NCBI RefSeq assembly: GCF_910596095.1
Contig: NC_056544.1
Span: 12,447,155-12,511,154 of the forward strand
Reading direction: 5' to 3'
Length of the DNA stretch: 64,000 nt
Source of the DNA: Thunnus maccoyii
Taxonomy: Eukaryota > Chordata > Actinopteri > Scombriformes > Scombridae
Positions 22,489 to 35,462 of this stretch are shown piece by piece (the stretch's first letter is position 1; every line of letters begins with the position of its first letter). The notes below the pieces were generated by a model. That model was not told where the DNA came from, did no database searches, and saw only the letters and a list, made by a program, of their open reading frames with translations. Position numbers and translations under genes: made by a program.

Positions 22489-24890
22489 GCACACAGCTAC
22501 GCGCACCATGGGAGATAAGATCAGATGCTTCAAGAAAAGTTAGGGTTATTTCTCACTGTTCCTAAGCAACAAGTTTTCTGTTTTCTTGCCTTCGCCATAT
22601 CTCTTTCGACTCAAGATTAATAGTCAGAGACAGAAATTAAGTTTTAAGTTGACCACAAAACTTCACAGTTTCTCGGAAATGTGCTTTATATTTGAAGGCA
22701 GAGTTAAATTGACCACTGACCACTGGGAACTAAAGACTTTTGGGATGATTTTCTTTTCATTTCAGGATAACTATGCTTTGTGACATACTTTACATTCTGC
22801 TGATTATATTGCGGTAACACATCATTTGCACATAAATTGCAGCAATGGCAATAAAACATGAGAAGGAGTGCACATATGTTCGCTATCATGCAATGCCTTG
22901 GGAGGCATATGGTCTTGTAATTGCCATCCAGGTATGCATATTCCTCTCACATCAAGAAAGAACCAATCTAAACACTTACGTCACCATGCCACATCCTTGC
23001 ATGTTTTCAATATGTAACAAAAGGAGTGTAATGAAAACAGATGGTAACCTATATTTGCATTGGCAGAGAATCTTTTACATTTAACCCTCATACTCTGAGG
23101 GGCTTGGTTGGCAAGGCAACAGATTCTGCAGTCTGTTTCCCATGACTGCTTCTCAATAGTCCAGATCAGCTCCTTATCCCTCCATCTTCCTTGAGAGAAC
23201 ACATGTAAGACCAGGCAGACATACCATGTGTTCAAACCTTCAATGTTATGCTGACAGGCAATTGGCAGTCAACTGACTGCATCCTACACCCATATCTCTC
23301 AAATCCATCCCCAAGATCAATTTAATACCTACAATTTTATCTGCCACGGCCTAACCTGCGTGTAACTGTTTGAGCCTTAAATAAATCAAATATTATATTT
23401 GAGCTTAGTCCGATTACAAATCTCAACTTGCCTTCAAAGTATTATGTTCCTATACTATATATTATTTCCAAATATGCTGTCTCTTAAACTCTAATTTGAA
23501 ATCCAATTAAATGTGCAGTTACATATTGATTTAGTGATTTTGAATTTTTCAAATAAATTGAAGTAAGTAATTCTTTATAGGTTGAGAAACTCCCCATAAT
23601 TCTGTCAGCTACGTAAACCATGTAAAAACCCTAGATTATCTAAAAAACAAAACAAAAAAAAAAACACAAAAAAATGCCACAAAGCTGAAAGCAGGACTGC
23701 TTTTCTCAGCACATAAAATATTTTGGTGATACAAGATTTTCAGCAGACAGGGACCGCAAATTCAACCCAAACTTTAGAAATGTTGTGGAAATCAGAATAC
23801 ATATTCAATGTACAGTATTTATTGCATTACACACAATGTATTTCTATCATGTGAATAGATAACAAATGCCAGATACAAACAGGGAGTGTTGAATAAGACC
23901 AATGCACACTTCAAGCATCTGGCAACAGGTGTTTTTTTTCCCCCATTGTGTATACTCTATTTACCCGCTACAGATATAGTTGTACACAACTAATTAACCA
24001 GCTTCTTTTTAAAATGACACACACTGAACTCCCAGTCAGGATGTAAATGGAAACAAAAATATGAAACCGTCAGGAGTCTTCTTGGGGTCATCGATAAACA
24101 CGAGAGATTAAAAAGCTAAGAACCTTTCCACAGAATTAATTTGCTGTAATGGCAGATCTTTCTGTCAGAACCACAGTCTGTACAGAATTTCATAAATCTG
24201 TGCTAAATAGCAGAACGGCAATAGAAAAAGACACAACCCAGTGACAGCATGCTGGGATTTTGGAGTCAGCATCAGACAAAAAAATCTGTGGTCTGATGTA
24301 ACAAGAACAAAACTCTTCTGCTGTAGGCTAATTGAAAGTGCTATGTCTAGAAGAAAGCAGGCACAGCTCATTAACCATTTAACATGATCCCTGCTGTGAA
24401 GCAATGAGGTGACAGCATCTTTCTAGGAAGGAGTTGGTGTTGAGTGGCAGGGACTGGAGCACTGGAATAAGAGATAAAAAATAAATGCAACTACCTATGA
24501 GAATCTGGGATTGGGATGACATTTTGTTGTCCAACAGGACTTGATCTTTATCCAACTCAACACAGAAATGGTTTCGGAACAAGTCTTTTTTAGTTCCTTA
24601 ACAACAAACACTTTATAGACTTATATTATTTATATGTTTTAGATTCTTTAAGTCAGTGCATTTGCATTTTGTGTCCCTATGGTATGAAAATCACTAAGAA
24701 TAGTCATGAAACCTGCTTGAGAGGTGTAATCCATCACAGTGAACATCAAGCATTAATGTGTTTCAAAGTGCCACTGTCACCATATGATAATGCAGCCTTG
24801 CTGTTTGATAGAAGTCTGCGCTGTTACTTCATGACCATAATGTAACTTTGACAAAGGTTAATGTGGACTAGATGTTCTTGATATTGTTAT
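17766..24890. other. Gene-poor intergenic stretch
   Basis: AT-rich, with no supported exon or RNA gene. The open frames in it (for example 19168-19557 and 21945-22230) resemble nothing I know and lack splice context. The stretch 21120-21430 is richer in balanced sequence and TAATTA-type sites, a possible conserved non-coding element. The long CA microsatellite at 22419-22487 is the clearest feature. Confidence 0.5.
22419..22487 (+). repeat. (AC)n microsatellite, about 34 units
   Basis: An uninterrupted alternating AC tract of about 69 bp between a C-rich segment and AAGCACACAG. Translated repeat frames through it are artefacts. Confidence 0.98.
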
Positions 24891-24894
24891 TCTA

Positions 24895-25255
24895 AAAATG
24901 ATAATTCAGTGGTAATTGGTCCCTTAAGGAGCCCTCATCGTTTGCCCTGCTCACAACTGGCATTAACATTCGTCTTGGGTAATCTGATCACAAGTGGACA
25001 GCTCTAAGTAAAGGTGTGAATGCACCCAAGATGTACTGAGGACGCATTAAGATCCAATCGCTTAGACCTCATTCAGAGGTGGTCTGGGCTGCATATGGGC
25101 ACATTCTTTTAACAGTGTGAGCACGTATGTGTCCTGGGCCACATTGAGGGACAGCCTACTCAACTGACGTCCGGCAGACTAGGCACAAGAAGGGCATTGC
25201 TGCCTCCTGGTCAGTGTGCCCTCCGCCCAAAGCTGTGTTCAACTTGTCTGATAAC
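24895..25255 (+). repeat. Probable dispersed repeat
   Basis: Phrases such as GTGAATGCACCCAAGATGTA, GACCTCATTCAGAGGTGGTC (itself a near palindrome) and CAGTGTGAGCACGTATGTGT are familiar from repeats in other spiny-rayed fish. No frame or terminal repeats were identified. Recognition is from memory only. Confidence 0.42.
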
Positions 25256-25907
25256 AGGATAAAAAATATACAATGCATTACTTTGCTTTTCTGTTTTTTG
25301 CGTGAATTTTAAAAAAAAAAACGGAAATCCACGTGTTTTTCCCGTTTTCGTCTTCTAATCAGCAATTGGAATACAGATTAAACGAAAACCAGAAAACAAC
25401 TTGTTTTTCACTTGTCTGACTAATTTATTATTATTTATTTCAGAGGCTAAAAGTTGATTTCTGTTTCCCCTAGAGAGTTTCCTCTGTCCTGTCAAATGTA
25501 TAACTACAGTATTTAGTTTTGCTGCTTAAATGTTCCACGATATTTGCTGCAGTGACATTACTGCGCTCATGGAAACATTTACAATAACTGAAAGCAGCCT
25601 CTCTAATCTTTAAAGTAAATCATTAAAGAAAACACTCATACATCAATACATCACGCAATGAAGAAATCACCTGGAAAGCTTGCGCTGCTCCACACAATGG
25701 AGCTCAGGATTTCTCGGAAGGACAGGTGCTTTACTTCAAAAAATTTCACTGTATGAAGCTGGACTGTGTGTGTGACCTTTTGGTTGTGTAGAACACAGAA
25801 CATTAATTAACATTAGATCCTGACTGATCCTGTCAGTGTGTCGGGAGATTTAATGAATCAGTGAGAACGCTGCTGTCCCTCGTGTGTAGATGCGCATAGT
25901 GTCTCTC

Positions 25908-26310
25908 TTAAAGGACCAGTGTGTAAGATTTAGTGGCATCTAGCGGTGAAGTTGCAGATTGTAACCAACTGAATATCCCTACACTCGCCCTCCCCTTCCA
26001 AGTGTGTAGGAGAACCTAAATTCACCGCGAATCTCGCGAAAAACGCAAAAGGCCCTCTCTAGAGCCAGTGTATGGTTTTTCCATTCTGGGCTACTGTAGA
26101 AACATGGCGCTGCATATTAACGTTGCCAATTGTGTTGACTGCAATGTTTAATGTATGTTTTTAAATGTGGACTCCAGGAAGACTAGCTGTGCTTTAGGGC
26201 ACAGCTAATGGGGATCCTAACAAATAAACAATAAACTGTAAGCAGGAGGAAACAGCTAGCTTGGTTCTCTCCAAAGTTAAAATATACATCTACCAGCGCT
26301 GCTAAAACTC
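25908..26310 (+). repeat. Dispersed percomorph repeat interrupted by a LINE tail
   Basis: It opens with AAAGGACCAGTGTGTAAGAT and TTAGTGGCATCTAGCGGTGA, continues to AACATGGCGCTGCATATTAA, and resumes after about 26236 with GGAGGAAACAGCTAGCTTGG and ACATCTACCAGCGCTGCTAA. Both halves are familiar as one abundant percomorph repeat, so the sequence in between is a later insertion. Confidence 0.68.
26140..26236 (+). mobile_element. 3' tail of a LINE-type element
   Basis: The segment TTTAAATGTGGACTCCAGGA, then AGACTAGCTG and GCTAATGGGGATCCTAACAA ending in AATAAACAATAAAC, has the wording of the 3' end of common fish non-LTR elements. It is truncated at its 5' side and sits inside the repeat at 25908-26310. 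Confidence 0.6.
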
Positions 26311-29300
26311 ATTATTTAACATGTCTTTTTTATCTATACACAAACCGAAACATAAAAATGACAAGTTGTGATTTTATTATGTGCCGTAATTATTTTTTGG
26401 TAACTAGCAGCCGGGGGAAGCACCAAGCCAGTGAATAGTTCTAGATGTGTGTACTGATAGCCACGGTGGTGAATGGAATTCTACAATGTGTTACCTGACG
26501 TGCATACTTTTAGTTAATCCTTTGTCGCTTGCTTCTTCTGTCTTCGTGTCATCTCATCTAACTCCCAGCAAGAAAGTGAATTTCTCAAAAATGTCAAACT
26601 ATTCCTTAAAATATAACATAAGGTTATAATATGGAATTTAAGTGAAACTGCAGTATTGATTATGAGCAGCAGCAATAGGTTTTGTTTAAAGTGTTTTGGG
26701 GATAAGCATGACTAAAGGATGAAAAAAAAAAACATAAATGTGACAAGCTGATATGTATTTGCGAAAACTCAAAGAAATAATGATGTGATATTGGTCTATT
26801 TTGTTATCAGTTTATTTGCAAATATTTCTGAATAGATTATTTTTTTCACCATGGGGTATGTTGTGTATTATGTTGACAAAAATATTGAGTGATCTATTTT
26901 AACTTCAGGAAAGGACCATGACATGAGACTGAAGTATTCTGGAAGCACTCTACTTGTACTTGAGTGTCAGGTATGGCATTTCTAGAGGCCATTGTGAAGC
27001 AATTCACAATATTCATAGCCACATTTTAACTGAGACACCATTTTACAGGACAGTAATGTCAAAGTCATTCATGCATTTTTAATATTTTACCAAAGTGTTT
27101 TGCTTTCTGCATATTTTCTGTATTAACATAAAATGTTCTGCTTCAACTGAGTGTAAAAACTTTTTTGTGATACTGAGGAGTTTTTAGACAAGATTTCAAG
27201 CAGCCAACAACTGGATTGATATGAAACAAGACAAATGAGCTGGTTCTGATTCTCATTATTACCTCCGGCAAAGGTGAAGGCAGGCTTGACACAAATTTCG
27301 GATTGCAGCTGATTGGCACATCCGTCTAAAGGCTTCACTACTCACTTTCACAAAATGACACCAATGTGGTTGGAACAAGCTGCAGCAGAAGCTCTGCAAC
27401 AGCTTATAGAAAATTGACTTCACGGTATAGAGGCTGTATATATGTCCTAAAAGTCAATGACTAGACTGAATATGGCAACGGTTTTGTAATCTAAAGAGAT
27501 ACAACATTACTGGTTCAAAAAGGGAAAGAGGACATGAGTCATGCAAGATAAACAATGGTGAAAGTGCCTCAGTTGGAAATGTACTTGTTAGGATTCATGT
27601 AATTTTAGACTATTAAGGCGCATGTTGTGCTGCTGGCTATCGCAGCACCACACGTTGGCTCTGGATGTGCTATCAAAAGGGGCATGAGTGTATCAGCAAT
27701 ATCACAAAGGGGAGAGTAAGAGACCTATATTCACCTGCTGCCTCACAGCAAGACTGACCTCTGCAGCTGCCTTTAAAAGAGATCTTTCTCTTCTTCTCTT
27801 CTTATTTTTTCTCTATTTGCTTCCCTTATTATTGTCCCTTGTCTTTTTACCTATTTCTCTCCATCTATCCTTTCCTCTGGCACCCTCACACTCTCCATAC
27901 CCCTTCCCACTTTCTCTCTTTGTGGTCCACACCCTGCTGTGTTTCCTGTCTGTCCCTCAAGCAAATTAGTTGATTCGTCCCTGTAATGGTTCCTCCTCAC
28001 CTGCACACAAAGCCGCATGCACAAGTGCAAAACACATGCACATCGACCAGCTTAATTAGCCTTTGTGCAAGGAACTGCCGCCACATCTCTGATTTGATTG
28101 ATGTGTAACCAATGTGTGTGTGTTTCATCAGCTTTATATCACTCTCTTAGAATGTGATATAACACAATGATTTCCTAAAACTTGCGCAGTCTACAAGACA
28201 TTTATCTATTGCAGAGCTTCTGTTTTTGTCTGTTTGCTTGAACAGAGCCTGCCGATACATGTGACAAAGCAGAAATATGATGAATGCTATAATTACAGAG
28301 GGATTCTAACTTTCCCTTTGATCTTGATATGGAGTGCCTCCCCTGCAAAGACTTAGCAGACACCGATGCATTAAGGTTGTGGGGGAAAAAGAAATCTCAG
28401 TAATCCACCTCTATTCATCCTCTTTGCAATTTGCAAGACCTTTTGAGTTATTCTACAGGAATTCACTTGGTAAATATCAAAAAGACCCATGGGGCCTTTT
28501 CAGCATATAACTGCCTGTGACTTTTTACAATTTTGTTGTTTAGAGGTCTTTGTTAGGTCTTTCTTATGTGGAAAAAAATTCTGGGAAGGTGTAAACAGTA
28601 AAAAGCAAGAAACAGTAACTGTATAAACACATATTGTAATTTTGCTATGTACAAAAAATATTTGCTGTAAATGAGCAGAATTGCACAGTGACTTACATTT
28701 GAATTTTACATCCTTCTTCTTTCTGTAACTGTCTGAAGTTGACATTTTATAAAAGACTAGTGTGGACTGATTGAGCTCTTTGACAGGTGGAGATGTCAGG
28801 TCTGAACAGATATGGTAGATGTAGAGAAAGGAAATGTGATCTTTCCCTCTTTTTCCCTCAGTTTCAGCTCAGTAGGCTGTATATGGGTATGACATTTCCT
28901 TGTTGCTTTAGCAACAGAGAAAAAAGGGTCTCCCACCCTTCCTGTCAGGGTTAAATATCCTTATATTTCCCTTTTTGTTTATGCTCTATATGTGTATGAA
29001 GGCATGTGTGAAAAACAGCATGTACTATATTTATATGTCAACATGTGTGTTTAATTAAGTATCTTTTTGTGATTAGTACTGAAGGAGCTATGTGGGTGGT
29101 TGTCACCAATTAAGTCCATCCTTTATTGGCTCATAATACTGATCATTTGCATAACAGTAAAAATGGCACAGTAACAGGTCCTTTGAATCTCACTCTTTAA
29201 TTTCCAAGCTTTCTTAAAAGCTTTGAAATTGCACAAAAAATATCCTAATATATTTTTCATTCATCTTTAAGAACCTGTAGAAAGGTGCAGGTTTTTTAAC

Positions 29301-30895
29301 TAATAACTGGTACTGACTGAGTTCAAACATAATCCGCAGTCACCCCATGGAAATCATAACAATGGCTTTCTGATCCAAGTTTGCTGGCACCTGAATCCAG
29401 GCTGATAAGTCTCCAACTGTAGTTTGTGGGAGTGTTAACAATATAAATAAGCACAGGCTCTGTGGTGCTAAGTGTGTCCTGTTATTGTCTCAGCACCTCA
29501 GGTCCTCCTCCATTTCAAACACCCTCATCACTCTAGGCAGCCATTGTGGGCACCTTTGGGTGGGCCAAGAAATTAAGACAACAGCAAGGACATTGAACTT
29601 TTATATGGAAGACTGTTAGCAGGATAGCATGGTCACTTTTTACCACAAGTGTGTAGGCTTGTTTTTAAGTCGCAAATAATGTCTCTGTGATGGTGATTCA
29701 TGTACAGCTGCGAAAAAAATTTGAATGTGAATGAGTCAGTTCATATAACAAGCCAGCAAGCCAGAAATACAATCTAACAATCAAAACCAGACAGTTAGTT
29801 AGGATTTGTCAAGTAGATTTTTCTTCATATTATTGTTCTCCAAAGCCTTTCACCTCTGTTGACTCTTTAAGTGTATCTTATAATATGACAGGTGTCACAT
29901 TTCTCACAGTTACATCACATACACTGTAAAATGCTTTTCCACATCTGACAAAACTGTAACTTTCGGCACAACGTCTCCCAATGGTAAGAGGTAATGATGT
30001 CCAACTCCAGCACTTGAAAAAGCTGGTGAAGAGTCAAAATGCTGGGCTTTTGCTTAATTAATTGATTGATTTAATGCAGAGAAGTACAAACATGATGTGA
30101 TAAGAGTTATGTCTAAGTGGATGGCTGTAACTTTATTGGCAATCAGGACTGGTGTGACCGTTTGCTAAGCTACTATTCCTGTCAAGCTTTCCATTCTTGC
30201 ATGGCGCAAATATGCAGTTTACAATGATTTCGTAGTAATTTTTGAAACAATAATGAGTCTGTGATTTCAAATAGAGGCAGACAAAAGCAGGCTGATGATT
30301 TGGCAACTGTCCATTTTGCCAGCTGAGAAGACACTGTCACTGACAGATTTTTTTTAAGCATAATTATTGGAGCAAACATTACATCCATTAATTGGTTGAA
30401 AACTCAGTTTCCTGTAGACATTTTAATGTTTCCATCTGACTAATTATATATGTGAGAATATGCATTTTTAGGCTGTATGTACAGTACATGAAGTGTTGCA
30501 AGTGGTAAAATTCTGAGGCTAAAGCTACAGGTAAGAAGTTGATGATTCTTGTACTGCAGTGTTAATATATATAATTTAATAGTATATGTGTGATTCATTC
30601 TAACTCTGTTTGCCTGCTTAGCTCACATATGCTACTTTTTATATTTAAAAACAGTATGTTTTCACTTCCAATGTCACAAGAGAAATTGCTTCTAGGATTA
30701 ACACTAACCAGTGTGCTTGGTAAGTGTAACACTATGTTGGCTTTGGTTGCTAGATTGTCAACTTCCCCAAAACCAATAAAGAGCAGGACAGAGCTTTTAA
30801 CTTTACCCTAAACCCCAGTTGCATCCAAAATCTGGCCTAAACACAGTGGGAAAATACTTAACACATCTACATAATTAAACAACCACAGAGGTTGA
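26311..30895. other. Gene-poor intergenic stretch
   Basis: No exon supported. It includes a CT-rich strand-biased tract at about 27780-27960, whose open frame is a composition artefact. Otherwise AT-rich unique-looking sequence. Confidence 0.45.
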
Positions 30896-30899
30896 TTGT

Positions 30900-31205
30900 A
30901 CCTGCACTCCAGAACAACCCCTGGGAGCATAATATGCCGCTTTCCAAAATAGGAGCGTAATATGTCGCTTTCTAAAACCGTTACAAATCACTGTTAAAAA
31001 ATAATGATGTTTTATGATATGACAACGCTGTGGTTAAGGTTAGGTTTAGGCACAAAAATCACTTGGTTAGGGTTAGGGAAAGATCATGGTTTGAGTTAAA
31101 ATGATCAATGGAAATGTGGTTTCTACTTCCTAAAAGTTATGCAACCTTTGTCATCATGGCAACAGTGAACACCATGACAATCGTTACGGTTTTTAAAAAA
31201 ATGTC
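30900..31205 (+). repeat. Dispersed repeat with TTAGGG-like and tandem GTAATATGYCGCTTTC units
   Basis: Two tandem near-copies, AGCATAATATGCCGCTTTCC and AGCGTAATATGTCGCTTTCT (about 30927-30975), are followed by GACAACGCTGTGGTTAAGGT, GTTAGGTTTAGGCACAAAAA and GGTTAGGGTTAGGGAAAGAT. This phrase order is familiar from percomorph genomes. The TTAGGG motifs are part of the repeat, not telomere. Confidence 0.55.
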
Positions 31206-31301
31206 CTGACTCATTGGAAAACATTACATTTGCAGTTGGAAATGGGAAGCAAATAGCAGTCTCCTGCAGCCAAGGCCACTTTTTGCCATCTAACTATCTA
31301 G

Positions 31302-31715
31302 TATGGATGTATTATACGAGTTGGATACCTGCGTTGTGCAGCCCACTGAATATGCACAGTGGTTCTTCCCCCAGCTGGCCCCACCTGCGAGTTCCTGCTC
31401 GGCCCATAGGCTTTACATTGTGATGATGTCACAGATTTTAAAATCGCTTTTCTCGGCTTAAGGAAAGTTTTACAAATAAAAAAACCTCCATGGATCAAAA
31501 ATTCATAATAGAAAGAGTCATAAATAACATTATTTGATGTCCGAGGTGCCCTGTCAGCAGTTTTACAGACATCTCTTTTACAATGGTGGTCTATGGGCAA
31601 AATGCTTTTTGGGCCGCAGGGGGATTTTTTGCTGCAATACCGCAATTGACCACCGGGAAAATGGGCTGCAAGGCTGAGTGGCGGAGCCCTATCTAGCTCT
31701 TATAATACATCTATG
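31302..31715. mobile_element. Second hAT-type MITE, 414 bp, perfect 8-bp target-site duplication
   Basis: The left end TATGGATGTATTATACGAG and right end (as reverse complement) CATAGATGTATTATAAGAG match at 16 of 19 positions. The flanking 8-mer CTATCTAG is identical at 31294-31301 and 31716-31723. The interior wording (GGTGGTCTATGGGCAAAATG) is familiar from percomorph repeats. A 115-codon minus-strand frame spans most of it, but it has no transposase signature. Confidence 0.85.
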
Positions 31716-31723
31716 CTATCTAG

Positions 31724-33870
31724 CCATCCACCCAACTCGCCTCCTCCTAATAAGGCAAATTGTCACCTTATACTTGACGTCATCTGAACTCTTTCATGGG
31801 CCATACTTACTATGGCCGCTAGATGGTGTGAACATAACTATAGGTCATTTTTACCTATACTGTCTATACTGCTAGTTGTGAACAGGCCATTTTTTTTAAC
31901 ATAACCTGTAACTCCACAAACTGTAGGCCTAATTAGTTATTGATGTGCTACTTATGGCTTTGTTTAGTAACACTTTAGATGCAGTTACTACTGCATGTAA
32001 GCAAGCAAGATAGCCGGAAATGTTCGCAGCTTACATTAGGGCAGATAGACACACTGTTTAATCTATTTCTTACACTTTTGCTCTCACTAAAGCCCCATGC
32101 ACACAACATGTGGAGAAATGCAAAGTTTTTCATGCCTATTTACAGTCATAAAACACTTGCTGTTCACCATTAGCAAATGGTCAGTTAGCATTTCTCAACA
32201 ACAGCATTCACAACCTCAGTAAATGTATCAGTTTTTTGTAATAAAAAAAATTGCCATACAGATGGATAGCCTACATGAATGATATTTTCTATTAACTAAA
32301 TAAATAAAATTACTGCGACCAGCTTCAAATCTGACAAATAATGAACTTTTAAAACTCAGAACCCAAAGAGAAGCACAGCACTAATTATCTTTTATACAGC
32401 AACAAGAAAAATGATTCACCTCATTAGACTATCTTTTCAAAGATTTAGGGTCAGTGTTCTGTTTCTTTTTGTCTTCAGATCATATTCTGTATTTTTTCAT
32501 TGAAGCCACTGTGAATGGTGTGTGCAGGTGATCACAACGTGTGTATATGAAAAAGTAACACATTGAAAATATGAGATGCTTGAAATTAGAACTCAGAATA
32601 TGAATGACAGTCATCATAAGCAAACAGCATTGTGGTCATGACTCTTTTCTGTAACTACCAATTATATATTCTATGCGTTCTGTGTGAGAGCAGCCCTGCT
32701 GCCTTTTACCTTTCAACACTTCTGCACCATACAATAAATACCAGCAATCATCCACATTCACATGGTGAAGCAGGGCAATGAGTCATTCTCATGTTGCCCT
32801 TATAAAAGGCTGGTGAAAGCATTGTCTAAGATGTACAGAGTCAAGGGAGTCTATATAAAGGAGCCTTAAGGGTCCTTGTTTCATATTATTCTTTCTATTA
32901 GCCGAATACTTCACTCCTACCATTTCCTTCTTCTCCCCTTAGGCTTTGTGTTGACTCTGAGAAACCAATTCAAAGACAGCAGGATGTTTTTTTTCTGCTG
33001 CAGAGAGAGAATTAAAAATAGGCTATATGCATAAGAAAATATTTTCCCATGAAAAACAGTGGTGAGGAAACTGTACAATGTTGAAAATTAAATTAACTGT
33101 TTCTCTTTGTTACTTAAAAGACATTATATGACTCCACGGGTGAAAGAATAGAGTGGACATCGTTCAGTAGTTTCAAGAAATATTGACATCTGTTGATTGT
33201 GGAACTAATCAAGCGTCTCTTGTCCCTGATCCAATCAGCATCTGTCATGATTCATTCATCGATTTATTTGTATTGGTGATGAACCCAGGCTGTTCAGGCT
33301 GTTTATCTTCTTGTCAAAAATATACAGTGTACCATTTGGTCGTCCCTTTTTTTTTCTCTGTCTGTTTGAGAGACACTGTTCACTGCCAGCATATTGTGTA
33401 AGGATTCATCATTCTGCTGTTGTTGACAGATTTGACTGTCACACACTTGTCAAAATGCCAAGCAGTCACAAGGGATGGAAAAAACACACTCACTAACACA
33501 CACACACAGATGCAAGGGGAGGAGATCCAAAGTAACCAAATAACTGGAGGATTTCATCTTGTCTGTAAAACAGAACTTCTTGATGGAAAGCAGCACAAAT
33601 CAACTGAAAATCATTTGACATTTAAAATCTTATAGGATAACAAAGTAACACTGTAGTACTTTATTTAAAATAAACTTTTTCTGGCATAATAGATGGTTGA
33701 TTAGTTGTAAGAACAACTCAAATTGCATCAGAACCACAAATGTAATAAATTGTTACAATGAGGCTTCTCAAATTGTTATGTTGATGTTACTGGTAATTTG
33801 ATAGACTTATATGAATTTATTTTACTCTATCCTATGCATTTTGTTTTGTTTGTCAGAGACAGCACCAGCA
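31724..33870. other. Intergenic, nothing recognised
   Basis: AT-rich sequence with small open frames lacking any recognised domain or splice context. No repeat family identified with confidence. Confidence 0.45.
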
Positions 33871-34372
33871 ACCTTATAATAAAGGGCACAACTCTTTTTT
33901 TCCCCTAGCACTACACACTATGACACAGGTTGTTTCAGACGTTAGCGCTGTTAGCCACAAGAGACATTCCACCTGGGTTGGAGGGGATGTTCCCATTTCC
34001 TCCAGGTGAGGTGAATAAGGGGAAGGCGGTGTATGAGGCCTGCTTTTCCTCAGTCTCCACATCATGAGCAGGGCCCCCACACTTCACATCAGTGGCTAAT
34101 AGGTTATTCATGTCCCACTGGTCAGTTAAGTGCCGCTGCTCTGCACTGCACACTACCTGGGCTGGGCGGGCTCATATGGCGGTTACTGCAAACAATGCCA
34201 TCCCAATCCACAGTGGCGGGCTGGTGTTGTTGCAGAAGCATAGTGCCCACTCTCTGGTTCCTCCCCATGTCACCCTGGTGAGTAAGCAGTTCAATTAGCA
34301 CTGTTAGCACTGCTAGCCACTGCCATTTCAGCTTGACCATTTCTGCGTGATGGTTATGTGATGTCGGAGGTG

Positions 34373-34800
34373 AGGCGGTGTCAGATCCCCATCTCTGTCA
34401 GATCCCCTTCTCTGCCCAGGATGGTGGTATCCATCCCGACCTGGGCAGATCACCATAGTCGGACGGACGTAGTCGCACAGATCTGGCAACGGTTTGGACG
34501 ACTGGTGGCTGACCTGTTCATGTGCAAAGAGAACACACAGTGTCGTTTCTGGTTCTCCCTGAGGACAACCGACACCCCCTTGTTAGAGGTGGACGTGTTA
34601 GCTCACCTGGTTTGGCCTGCCCAGCCTGCTGCATGGGGAACAACGGTCACAAAGATCACCTTTGTGACCTTTGTCCCCCAGCGGGTCTGAGGGTGCACTC
34701 CACCAGGGCCCTCATATCCTCTATGGTGCTTTTCAGGGGTGTCTCAGTGGAAGAGATCTGTTTGCCCCCTTCCTGGACTCCCACTTCAACCTTTGTGTAG
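34373..34800 (+). mobile_element. DIRS1-like (tyrosine-recombinase) retrotransposon remnant
   Basis: Two blocks of a DIRS-type element survive. The first (about 34475-34615) reads VVAQIWQRFGRLVADLF and WFSLRTTDTPL then LAHLVWP, matching the region after the RT/RNase H domain (family wording RFGxAxVDLFAS, CPLWFSL, LAHxWP). The second, in another frame (about 34675-34800), reads RVHSTRALISSMVLFRGVSV and ICLPPSWTPTSTFV, matching the C-terminal part of the tyrosine recombinase with its HSTR catalytic motif. The blocks are far closer together than in an intact element, so a large internal deletion and a frameshift are present. It is inactive. Boundaries are unknown; 33900-34370 and 34800-35000 may also belong. 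Confidence 0.8.
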
Positions 34801-35129
34801 TCATATCTCAGGGATATGACTGCAGGTTCAGTGTCTCATTCAGTGCTTGGTGCACTGTCTGGGGGAACCTCATCTGGAACAGACTAAGGTGTTTTTTGAT
34901 AACTTCCAGCTCTTGCTGGCGTTTTTGCAGTCCAATGAAAGACCCTCAGGCAGGTGGTGCTCAACCACTGTGCTATCTGCTGCAGTTGTAGAGGAGAGTT
35001 TTGTGTGAGCAGTTTTAACTCTGCTGTGACTGAATGATGGTGATAAGAATTCTTATCAAGTGCACTCACTGTAAATGTGTTTGTGTTCATAAACTTTAAC
35101 ATGGGAGTGCTACTTTAGTGAAAGGGAAA

Positions 35130-35462
35130 CAGTTTTTGCATGGCATGTGACTATGACTGTTTACTGTGCATGGTAAGGACTGTGGATGAGTGGAAAAAGG
35201 GAAACTATGTATGAAGTTGTGTAATTTGCATATTGGACCATGATTGGCTTCCAAACTAGTTGTGATGTCACAAATCATGCTTGTGGGTTCATGCCTTTAA
35301 TTCAGATTGACGGTGAGCACAGACAAACTTTCCCTCCTCAACAGATGAATGTGAAAACAGACTCTGAACAAACTCTGCGCATACATCATTCTGCACAGTG
35401 CAGCTCAAACATCCAACTGAAAGAATAAGAAGAAAAACACATTTTTGAGTAGAGGGGCGCTT
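35130..35462 (+). repeat. Dispersed repeat family A, third copy
   Basis: Shares TTGGACCATGATTGGCTTCC, AACTAGTTGTGATGTCACAA, CAGATGAATGTGAAAACAGA, GCGCATACATCATTCTGCAC and ACATTTTTGAGTAGAGGGG with the copy at 17250-17765, in the same order and orientation. Confidence 0.75.

Noticed and set aside
27688-27969. Hydrophobic 93-codon frame that looks membrane-like
   Set aside because: Its leucine and phenylalanine content comes from a CT-rich tract, not from a real transmembrane protein.
31060-31085. GGTTAGGGTTAGGG as interstitial telomere
   Set aside because: Only two units, embedded in a dispersed repeat that carries this phrase elsewhere in fish genomes.
33900-34340. Overlapping frames upstream of the DIRS remnant as a host gene
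   Set aside because: Frames on both strands overlap, none has a domain, and the sequence is probably degenerate retroelement.
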